Source of the DNA: Phaeosaccion multiseriatum
Lineage: Eukaryota > Ochrophyta, other classes
Reading direction: 5' to 3'
NCBI GenBank assembly: GCA_965112735.1
Contig: OZ218965.1
Span: 1,612,001-1,676,000 of the forward strand
Length of the DNA stretch: 64,000 nucleotides
Both the position numbers and the translations under genes were made by a program. The notes under the pieces were generated by a model. It saw only the letters and a list, made by a program, of their open reading frames with translations, searched no databases and had not been told where the DNA came from. This document shows, piece by piece, positions 18,917 through 27,399 of the stretch. Every line of letters begins with the position of its first letter. The stretch's first letter is position 1.

Positions 18917-20406
18917 CCGGCCGGAACAGCTCTCAGTACTAGCCACGTAGTGGCCTAGCTACCGCTCACTCCCAAGTTCTCTGTGATGTAGCGACGGAAA
19001 GTTATATGTGCTAATGTCTAATACCACTCCCTTGATGATGCCCTTTGTCCTTTTACACCTGCCTCAATCATGTCTTATACGCTCTCACTTTTAGTATCCC
19101 CTTTTCCCCCCTACACGGCCTCGGGTGACACGAGTGACGAGCACGACACCAGCACCGGTGCAGCCAACCCAGCACTGCCACACCTGTGGGCATCTGCACA
19201 ACACGCACACACACGGCCCTGCACCTGACTTTGGGTCTCGATGTAGCGCTGGGTCGTGTGTGCGTGTGATGTACAGATGCCCACAGGTGTGGCAGTGCTG
19301 GGTAGCGGACCGCCCGCCCCCTCGCTGGAGCGCCAGCTACCTTCTCCTTCGGGGAAGCGGCTGAGAGGCGTACTCTCACTCTGTCCGTGCCATCAAAGAC
19401 AGCACGTCTCTCCGACAGAGGCGACGCCCAGCCAAGGTCGGGGTGGTGCTCTTCCCCTGACCCATATGCCCTACCACCCCTTGGCCCATGCAATGCCTTG
19501 GTGCGGCACGTGCTCCACATCCAGCGACTCTGACAAGGGGAAGAAAGTCACGGTACCACAAGAAGATGAGTCTCCCAAGCATGCATGACTGCGCCACTTC
19601 TCTGCCCTTTGGAGGGGACGGGGGGGGGGGGGGCACGGCGGAGGGGGGACAGGGCTGAGGCGGCGGGGGGGGGGCTCATTCATTCGCTCCTCAACTGCGG
19701 CAGTGCACAGGCGTTCCAATGGAACCCGCGATGAATGAACTGCTGTGCTACCTGTTGTCTGCTCTACGGTATTACTTGGTTTCTAACTATTTCCTCCTCA
19801 ATGGTACTACCTGGTGTCTACTGTTGGTCGTAATACTCCCTAGTAGTCTACTGCTGGTCCTTAGCAACGGTACTCCTCTTACCTTGTGGTCGCGCGTCTC
19901 GTTGCAGTTGCACAGCAGCTCTTGTTGGTTCAACACCGTCACAACGAGGGGGAACAGCAAGATGACTGTGTTGCCTCACACATCGGCAATGCCACCGCAA
20001 AGAGTGAGAGGCTTCCTGCCCTGCTGCTGGCTTGTCTGTTCTTGCGGTTCCGGGCTCGTTTGTCTTGCCCCCCCCCCCCAAATCACCAAGCATCACCGCA
20101 TGAGGTTGTTCTCAAAGCCTGGCATGAGACTCTACGTGTCAGAAGAGAGAGAAAGCAAGTGAGGGTAAGAGGGAGAGACAGAGAGGGTAAGAGAGAGAGA
20201 GAGAGAGAGGGTAAGAGGGAGAGACAGAGAGGGTAAGAGAGAGAGAGAGTAAGCGAGGCAACGCGCAATACAAAGGGTAGAGCGCAACTTGTCGGCAGCA
20301 GGACTTTGGAATCATCATCACGCAAGCGAAGCACTACAGAGAGCGACGGCAACTTGCACGCGCATCACGCGCCCTCACCTCCACAACCTTGTCCCCGTTG
20401 GTGATC
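18917..20406 (-). repeat. Truncated duplicate of the VPS33 3' end and flank (copy 1)
   Basis: In minus orientation this carries the last 28 bp of VPS33 exon 14 (20379-20406), the following intron and the complete last exon with stop (20093-20131, 39 bp), then about 1.2 kb homologous to the DNA downstream of VPS33 (40045-41204). Homology stops at 20406 inside exon 14, where a MITE and a psq-type element follow. The exon 15 acceptor here reads TAG rather than CAG. Included are a 50 bp inverted repeat (19168-19302) and GGTGTCTACTG-type short repeats (19740-19870). Confidence 0.85.
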
Positions 20407-20409
20407 GTC

Positions 20410-20597
20410 GGCCCCAGACTGGCCTAGAAGCCTAGGCCTAGAGTCGAAATTTGGCCGGCCTAGGGGGGCCGCAGGCCCCCGGCCTAGGCCTATTTTTGGC
20501 GCAGCCCCCCCGGCTAGGCCTAGGCCTAGAACCGCCGGCCTAGGGAGAAAAAATGGCCGAGGCTTAAAGCTTCTTCTCCTGTAGGCCAGTCTGGGGA
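20410..20597. mobile_element. MITE with 8 bp target-site duplication
   Basis: TGATCGTC flanks the element at 20402-20409 and 20598-20605. The terminal inverted repeats share 15 bp (CCCCAGACTGGCCTA and its complement). The interior is made of palindromic GGCCTAGG motifs and has no coding capacity. An 8 bp duplication is typical of hAT-type insertion, so a hAT-like source transposase is possible. Confidence 0.85.
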
Positions 20598-20605
20598 TGA
20601 TCGTC

Positions 20606-21202
20606 CTTACGTAAGGTACTAAAAGTAATGTACTTTTTTCTTTTCTTCCGCCATCTAATTAAACTACCCTACTCCTGTCCCTGCCTCTGCTGCTGCTGTT
20701 CCGGCGTTGCCCCCACGATGATGGCTGCGGGAGTGGTCTCCTTCTCGGAGTTGAAATGAGCCTTGGTTTGCCACATTAGAGAGAATATTGTGAGTGGCAC
20801 AGCTGGTACTTGCAAGGAAGGACTGAAGGCTTTCTTGGCTGAGCCGAGGGGAGAGACACCAAGGTGAGCCACAGCAACATGTGAAGCTTGGGAACGACCT
20901 TCGGAATTTCATACATTTCATTGTCTCATCCTTGCTTGTTCTTCGTCTTGTCGCTCATGGCAGGCTTAGCTACTTGAGAGAGAAGGGGAAGTCTTAGCGG
21001 GCGACGAATGGCGGGGAGACTGAGATGCGCATTGAGAGAGGGAGAGACTTGTGACATCTAGCCTGGTGGTAGTGGAGATGACGGCCACCCTGAGCAGAGG
21101 TCTCACGTGCAACACAGGCAGGGAGCCGTCGAGGCAGGAGCGAGTGCCACCACCACCACAACCACGAGCACCAGCAGCTTCAGCAGTAGCATTTGCGGCA
21201 GT

Positions 21203-21238
<36 letters not shown>

Positions 21239-21745
21239 CAGCATCAGCAGCATGGAGGAATCTCCTCGCGGGTGGCACCAAACCCGGAGAGGTAAACGCT
21301 TCGACACACTGCAACAACGGCCATTGACCTTCGGAGTGTGAAGGATGCAAAAGGGATGCCGCTGTCGAAGCGAGCACGGCAAGCTTTGGCGCAGAGGCTC
21401 ACCAGCGTGCCATCCCCCCCTCCCCATCAGCAGTGGCTGTATCAGCGGGACAGCAACCACAATGCAGACGGCGATACGATATCGAGGGGTCGACAGAGAA
21501 GGAAGAATGATAACGTCAGCCTTAGGAAGGCGGCGCAGCAGTATGGAATCACCAAGACTGCTCTGGAGTATAGGTGCAAGGGACGGGTTGCTTCTGTGGC
21601 TGTGGTGTGGGAAGGGCAATCAAGCCTTTGTGAGCTTTGTTGTGGGGTTGACTGGAACCACGTAGGCACCCTGGGCATTGGGAGTTGCTTCATTCGCGGC
21701 ATCAGGAGGCTGGCTGCAGGGCTTCAAGCGCCGGCTGCAACGACA
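20606..21745 (+). mobile_element. psq-HTH transposon-like element, copy 1 (truncated)
   Basis: It begins with CTTACGTAAGGTACTAAAAG, which is found inverted at 28903-28922 at the matching end of copy 2. The body is homologous to the minus strand of 27550-28922, and homology fades after about 21745. It includes a CAG run (21197-21236). Confidence 0.7.
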
Positions 21746-21766
21746 AGACAAGGAGGCGGTATCTAG
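21338..21766 (+). CDS. Pipsqueak-type HTH protein of a DNA transposon (fragment)
   Basis: About 140 residues with no convincing ATG at the 5' end, so an upstream exon is expected. The core NVSLRKAAQQYGITKTALEY matches the psq/CENP-B-like helix-turn-helix found at the N-terminus of pogo/Tigger/Jerky-type DDE transposases, which binds the transposon ends. It is preceded by a basic stretch (SKRARQALAQRL). No DDE catalytic domain follows; the frame ends in sequence unique to this copy. The minus-strand frame at 27662-28216 is its close paralogue, conserved at the protein level, which supports the frame. Upstream, at about 21051-21340, another frame encodes a Ser/Ala-rich acidic stretch also shared between the copies. 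Confidence 0.5.
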   Translation: MKDAKGMPLSKRARQALAQRLTSVPSPPPHQQWLYQRDSNHNADGDTISRGRQRRKNDNVSLRKAAQQYGITKTALEYRCKGRVASVAVVWEGQSSLCELCCGVDWNHVGTLGIGSCFIRGIRRLAAGLQAPAATTRQGGGI

Positions 21767-22320
21767 ACGAGTCCCTACCTTGGTGAGTCCACATTCGTGG
21801 AGGGCAGGATATCGCCCGTGAGTGACTGGAGAGGGGCGTGGGGGTAGGGACAGGACAGAGGAGAGGCGCGTGCGACAGGGAGAGGGCATAGGGAGAGGGA
21901 GAGTGAGGGGGCGGAGGGCGAGGAAGAGGGGGAAGGAGGGCGAGAGTGTGTGAGGGAGAGAGGTCGGAGGGAGAGGGCAGAGGGCAGGGAGAGAGAAAGG
22001 CCTGTAGCTACTCTCCCCCACCAAATGACTTGATCCACCCATCACCACGATAATAATTGTTCTCTGCCTCGCTTGCTTCCCCTCCCCTTGTCAGTATGTG
22101 TTGTCATCCGGGTGTGAGGTGGAGGACCTCCAACCGGTGCAGTTGCCTATTAGGGGCGCAACCTGATGTGTCAATGACAGCTCAGGAGCGATCAAGGTCC
22201 ATGCCGCTGCTGGTGGATGCATGAGCCCGTTCTTCGTCATTACTGGAGCACGGAGGCAGGCACACACACATACACCTGGCTCTGACTTGGAACAGTCCTT
22301 GCCGGCCACCGCGGAGAAAG
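21767..22320. other. Intergenic, purine-rich
   Basis: GAGAGGG-rich stretch (21820-22010), then unique sequence. No gene recognised. Confidence 0.5.
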
Positions 22321-22431
22321 GATAGTGTATCAGGGGTTGAGTTTAGGGGGGCTGTTTGTGGGCCCTGGCGCTCATGGCTTGGCGCCAGACACATGGGCGG
22401 GTCCGTGGCCTGCCCTAATCGTTTTGCTTGC

Positions 22432-23028
22432 ATCGGAGGCATGACCTTCATGGAGATTGCGACGCTGCGCTTCTTGTCGAGGCAGAAGGAATGTGAGTAT
22501 GAGCAATGCAGGAGGAGTGTGAATTGTGTCTGAGCACTGTGAGTAGGGCAGAAGGAGGTGAGAGTCGTGGAGTGTATGTAGAGTGCTGGACTCGCTGCGC
22601 GGGGGAAGGTCAGGTCAGTCAGAGATGAGAGGCTTCTTCCTTGGCGGGTGCAACAAGTGGATGGGAGGCTCCATGCAGTTTGCTTTTGTTGCAACGCACG
22701 CGGGCTGACCAAACTCCGTCACCTTCCTCGCTGTCCTTCCTTCCTTCCTTCCTTCCCTGGGCGGTCCAGTTCCCTTCCAGATTGTCATGGCGACCACGCA
22801 GATCACCAACGGGGACAAGGTTGTGGAGGTGAGGGCGCGTGATGCGCGTGCAAGGTGCCGTCGCTCTCTGTAGTGCTTCTCCTGCGTGATGATGATTCCA
22901 AAGCAAGTCGTGGCTGCTGCTGACAAGTTGCGCTCTACCCTTTGTATTGCGCGTTGCCTCGCTTACTCTCTCTCTCTTCTGACACGCAGAGTCTCATGCC
23001 AGGCTTTGAGAACAACCTCATGCGGTGA
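22432..23028 (+). pseudogene. Captured VPS33 3' fragment (part of exon 13, exons 14 and 15)
   Basis: The exon 13 remnant (22432-22492, GGMTFMEIATLRFLSRQKE), exon 14 (22770-22828, 59 bp) and exon 15 (22990-23028, 39 bp, ending TGA) keep the same lengths, donors and acceptors as in the functional gene at 41204-41875. Introns are retained, so the copy came from DNA and not mRNA. Homology begins abruptly at 22432 within exon 13. One visible substitution changes Ala to Thr in MEIAALRF. Confidence 0.9.
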
Positions 23029-24220
23029 TGCTTGGTGATTTGGGGGGGGGGGGCAAGACAAACGAGCCCGGAACCACAGGCAGGTCGAGCAAGACTTGTC
23101 TCGTGAAGAACAGACAAGCCAGCACCAGGAGAGGACGAAGCTTCTCACCCCTTGCGGTGGCATTGCCTATGTGTGGGGCAACACAGTCATCTTGCTGTTC
23201 GATGCTGGTGACGGTGTTGAACCAAGAGCCGGCTGTGCAACTGCAACGAGACGCGCGACCACAAGGTAAGAGGAGTAAGTAGGACCAACAGTAGACACCA
23301 GGTAGTACCGTTGCGGAGGACCAGCAGCAGACTACTAGGGAGTATTACGACCAACAGTAGACACCAGGTTGTACCATTGAGGAGGAAATAGTAGAAACCA
23401 AGTAGTACCGTAGAGCAGACACCAGATAGCACAGCAGTTCATTCATCGCGGGTTCCATTGGAACGCCTGTGCGCTGCCGCAGTCGAGGAGCGAATGAATG
23501 AGCCCCCCTTCCCCCCCGCCTCAGCCCTGTCCCCCCTCCGCCGTGCCCCCCCCCCCCCGTCCCCTCCAAAGGGCAGAGAAGTGGCGCAGTCATGCATGCT
23601 TGGGACTCATCTTCTTGTGGTACCATGACTTTCTTCCCCTTGTCAGAGTCGCTGGATGTGGAGCACGTGCCGCACCAAGGCATTGCATGGGCCAAGGGGT
23701 GGTAGGGCATATGGGTCAGGGGAAGAGCACCACCCCGACCTTGGCTGGGCGTCGCCTCTGTCGGAGAGACGTGCTGTCTTTGATGGCACGGACAGAGTGA
23801 GAGTACGCCTCTCAGCCGCTTCCCCGAAGGAGGAGCTGGCGCTCCAGCGAGGGGGCGGGCGGTCCGCTACCAAGCACTGCCACACCTGTGGGCATCTGTA
23901 CATCACACGCACACACGGCCTTGCGCTACATCGAGACCCAAAGTCAGGTGCAGGGCCGTGTGTGCGCGTGTTGTGCAGATGTCCACAGGTGTGGCAGTGC
24001 TGGGTTGGCTGCACCGGTGCTGGTGTCGTGCTCGTCACTCGTGTCACCCGAGGCCGTGTAGGGGGGAAAAGGGGATACTAAAAGTGAGAGCGTATAAGAC
24101 ATGATTGAGGCAGGTGTGAAAGGAGGGGACAAAGGGCATCATCAAGGGAGTGGTATTAGACATTAGCACATATAACTTCCGTCGCTACATCACAGAGAAC
24201 TTGGGAGTGCGCGGTAGCGA
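23029..24220 (+). repeat. VPS33 3'-flank repeat (copy 2)
   Basis: Homologous to the complement of 40045-41203 and of 18917-20092. It contains a GC-rich inverted repeat (23870-24004) around CACACCTGTGGGCATCTG, C-runs and a GTACCA/GTAGTACC short-repeat zone (23280-23440). A frame reading HCHTCGHLY looks like a zinc ribbon but shifts frame between copies. Confidence 0.85.
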
Positions 24221-24858
24221 GCGAGGGCCTGCTGTTCTCTCCGCGAGAGGTCACTTGCGTGACCTTTTCAATCCTCCTTTGAAGCAAGCCCGCGCAGCAA
24301 ATCGTCCAGCCATGGGAGTCGTCTCGCTCCCTCCGATTCTCTGTGACATGCTTGTTGCTTGTTGCCACCAGAACCAAGCTCGCTCCTCCTCGTCCTGCGT
24401 CTGTCCGAAGCAACGTGTACGCACGTCGTCAACACGTTGGTTCTCCAATCGAAAAGAGGCCTCACCCCCCCGGGGTTGGCGGCTTACTCCCGGCCACCAA
24501 AAGCCCAACACAGACAGCTACAGAGAGAGCAAGAACAAATACAACAGGTGCGTGTGCGTCGCGTGATGCTTCCATGGAGCACCCTCGCGCGTGCGTCATT
24601 GCCAGCAGCGAATAGGTGGCGTGGTGTGGAGCCCATCCTCAACCCCTGATACACTATCCGCTATCCGCTATCGCCAGCTATCCCGCGCTATCCTCTATCG
24701 GCCGGCGGCCGATAGCGCGCTATCGAGAATTTGGGCGATAGTGTATCAGGGGTTGACCATCCTCTTCTTCCTCCCTTCCCGCGCCTTCCCTGCTTTGACT
24801 CCGCACCCCCCCGCGCCTTGCCTTCTCTCCGCACCTCCCTCAGCAGACGAGCATCAAA

Positions 24859-25619
24859 ATGTCCCAAAACAAGAACGCGGCGTACGGCTCCTCGGCGGCC
24901 GAGGAGGGGGGAGATTAGTTCCAAATGACCAAAGGGGGAAGGGTCGTGAAGGTCGTGCCGCACACCGATGCCCGCCACAACCGTTCCGTGCCCCCCTCCT
25001 CCAACGACGGGGCCACCTTCAGCCTCGACAGCCACGAGGACTTCCCCCCTCTTCGCGAGGAGGCGTCGACACAGGGCGACGACAACAACCCCGTCGGGGG
25101 GCGGGAACAAGAGCAAAGCTCCCGCCCGCGGATTTCAAAATGCGAGGAATCAATGCTTCATGGCGGCGGCGCTTCAGCTGGTACGTACATACAGGGGCGA
25201 TGAGTCTGAGCCTAGTAGACCTCCCCTCCCAGGCTCACTTTTTACTCTTGCTTGCTTGCTTGCTTCCCCTTCAGTTGGACCCCGCCTTCCGGGACAGCTC
25301 CGTCCAGAACACGAGCAAAAGCCCCGTCGGGGTTGAAGCTGCGGCCCTCATCAAGGCCACCAACAAGCAAGGCCCGTCCCTGCCCCTTCACAAGATGGAG
25401 AAGCTGCTCGCAGAGGAGCGCATCTGCAAGTTGGGTGGGCAGAACGATGCCGGCGACCTCGCCGCTTCCCTGGTCCACCTCTGCGGGATGGGGGAGTCGG
25501 TCCTCCAGGTTATCGCCGACGCCGTCAGGCAAGGCTCTATCCAGGACGCTGTCCAGGACGGCTTGGCGAGTAACATGGCCCAGTACGTCATGGTCATCAT
25601 TAACGTGACGTACTGGGCG
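24859..25619 (+). pseudogene. USP-like cysteine protease gene, left arm, exon 1 broken
   Basis: This starts with MSQNKNAAYGSS. Exon 1 has an in-frame TAG (at about 24917, where the other arm has Trp), a short insertion near 24950 and a 4 bp insertion near 25097 that shifts frame before the Cys box NARNQCFMAAALQL. Exon 2 follows a CCTTCAG acceptor near 25274, begins LDPAFRD and is open, containing GGQNDAGDLAASLVHL. The family layout is that of ubiquitin-specific proteases: a Cys box NxCFMNSxLQxL and a QQDAxEFLxxLL box. A His box was not found, so even an undamaged copy may lack a full catalytic domain. Confidence 0.6.
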
Positions 25620-25639
25620 AGTAATATTAACTCGCCCAG

Positions 25640-26395
25640 TACGTCACGTTGATGATGACCATGACGTACTGGGCCATGTTACTCGCCAAGCCGCCCTGGA
25701 CAGCGTCCTGGCTGGATAGACCCTTGCCTGACGGCGTCGGCGATAACCTGGAGGACCGACTCCCCCATCCCGCAGTGGTGGACCAGGGAAGCGGCGAGGT
25801 CGCCGGCATCGTTCTGCCCACCCAACTTGCAGATGCCCTCCTCTGGGCTGCGAGCAGCTTCTCCATCTTGTGGAGGGGCAGGGGCGGGCCTTGCTTGTTG
25901 GTGGCCTTGATGAGGGCCGCAGCTTCAACCCCGACGTGGCTTTTGCTCGTGTTCTGGACGGAGCTGTCCCGGAAGGCGGGGCCCAACTGAAGGGGAAGCA
26001 AGCAAGCAAGCAAGAGTAAAAAGTGAGCTCCGGAGGTTCACTTTTTACTAGACTCAGACCTCATCGCCCCTGTATGTACGTACCAGCTGAAGCGCCGCCG
26101 CCATGAAGCATTGATTCCTCGCATTTTGAAATCCGCGGGCGGGAGCTTTGCTCTTGTTCCCCCCGACGGGGTTGTTGTCGTCGCCCTGTGTCGACGCCTC
26201 CTCGCGAAGAGGGGGGAAGTCCTCGTGGCTGTCGAGGCTGAAGGTGGCCCCGTCGTTGGAGGAGGGGGGCACGGAACGGTTGTGGCGGGCATCGGTGTGC
26301 GGCACGACCCTCCCCCCTTTGGTCATTTGGAACCAATCTCCCCCCTCCTCGGCCGCCGAGGAGGAGCCGTACGCCACGTTCTTGTTTTGGGACAT
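25640..26395 (-). pseudogene. USP-like cysteine protease gene, right arm, exon 2 frameshifted
   Basis: Exon 1 (26084-26395, 104 codons) is intact from the ATG at 26395 to a CAGCTG/GTACGT donor and ends with the Cys box GFQNARNQCFMAAALQL. Exon 2 begins at 25986 after a CTTCAG acceptor, but a small insertion near 25845 (AGCCCAGAGGAGGG against AGAGGAGCG in the left arm) shifts the frame before the QNDA box. The lesions are thus complementary to those in the left arm. The role of the ancestral protein is inferred to be deubiquitination. Confidence 0.6.
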
Positions 26396-26545
26396 TGTGA
26401 TGCTCGTCTGCTGAGGGAGGTGCGGAGAGAAGGCAAGGCGCGGGGGTGCGGAGTCAAAGCAGGGAAGGGAAGGGAGGAAGAAGAGGATTGTCAACCCCTG
26501 ATACACTATCGCCCAAATTCTCGATATAGCGCGGGGGCCCGATAG

Positions 26546-27100
26546 CGGTGAATGTGTTCTGCCTTCGGATCACTCACAGTTACGGAAATCCCTGACTTAG
26601 CTATGTGCACCTGGATATAAGGGGGGATAGAGCTGCCCACGCACCTATCTCACTATACCCCTTAACGAATAGTCTCTACGTTGCCATTAGCCCGTACGTG
26701 TCAACCTCAGTAGTCTCTTCTATCCATTCTCAGTAGGGTTATCAGCCCCTTGTGCTCTTCACTCTACACTTCTCTTCACATCTTAATCAATCTATATCAA
26801 GTCTTCTTCCTCTCTCGTCTGCCTGCGGGCAGGCCGGACTGGCTGTCTCTGTCTCTCCTTCGGCTCGCTTGTCATCCCGTAAGTACTACATCACGTTTAT
26901 AAACGTACTGTTTGTAACAGTTCCCCGGCCGGGATAGAAACGTTATTTACTCGGGATCTTGCAGTCGGAACCGGGATTGGATTCTTCAGCCTCTAGCAGC
27001 TCTGGCCTTTTCTTCGGCACCTCTCCCAGCAGGCTCCTCTTCTTCATCAGCTTCTTCCGAAGCTCCAGCACGGAGCATGTCTTTACTTTTCGCTTCTTCA
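26546..27100. other. Unclassified, LTR-like look
   Basis: A TATA-like GGATATAAGGGG at about 26614, C/T-rich downstream sequence, and TGTT at 26555 with AACA at about 26918 give the look of a solo LTR. There is no target-site duplication, second LTR or convincing primer-binding site. From about 26960 an open C/T-rich frame appears, which on the minus strand is the acidic tail of the psq element copy 2. Confidence 0.25.
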
Positions 27101-27399
27101 TTGGCTACCTGCATTGGAGCGCCTATCTGAATCTTCTGCGCTCATTACTTCTCCGGACGGATCTTCTTCTTCGCCTTCTTCATCTGCTACTTCGACGGCC
27201 ATCGCATCATTCGTGGACTCTGCTGCTCGCATGCCCTCGGGTGCAGCTGCAACTTCCTCTACCACGGCATCTTCTTCTTCTACGGCGGTGTCTTCTTCTC
27301 GTCCTCTCCCTGTCATCGCTCTCGCCGTGGATCTTCGCCTACCGGACCCGCTCTCCGCCTCCGCATCCAGCCCTCCATCACCACCTTCGCCATCTTCGA

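Larger units (their letters stand above)
22321..24698. mobile_element. TIR-bounded element carrying a VPS33 fragment (element A)
   Basis: The left end is GATAGTGTATCAGGGGTTGA at 22321-22340. The right end is its exact complement at 24639-24658, extended by CCGCTATC sub-repeats to about 24698. Between them lie a piece of VPS33 (22432-23028) and its 3' flank (23029-24220), a segment at 24225-24370 that is absent from the VPS33 locus, and a segment (24370-24640) matching 39738-40035. No transposase was recognised, so it would be non-autonomous. The exact right boundary is uncertain because element B abuts it. Confidence 0.65.
24699..26545. mobile_element. Palindromic TIR element carrying two USP-like gene copies (element B)
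   Basis: Perfect 36 bp terminal inverted repeats lie at 24721-24756 and 26491-26526, containing TATCAGGGGTTGA. Almost the whole interior is an inverted repeat: arms about 24757-25622 and 25630-26490 meet at a 7 bp spacer (AATATTA, 25623-25629). The arms differ by substitutions and small indels, so they have evolved separately. Each arm contains a two-exon USP-like gene. No transposase is present. Confidence 0.8.

Noticed and set aside
22641-23282. An FKBP-like or separate new gene read from MATTQITNGDKVVE and MPGFENNLMR
   Set aside because: These are VPS33 exons 14 and 15, recognised by alignment to the end of VPS33 and to the intact gene at 41204-41454.
23656-24081. A zinc-ribbon protein (HCHTCGHLYITRTHG)
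   Set aside because: Indels between the three copies change the frame, so the Cys pattern is not preserved. It overlaps the hairpin.
26555-26918. Solo LTR of a copia-like element
   Set aside because: It has only TGTT/AACA ends and a TATA-like motif; no duplicated flank, second LTR or primer-binding site.
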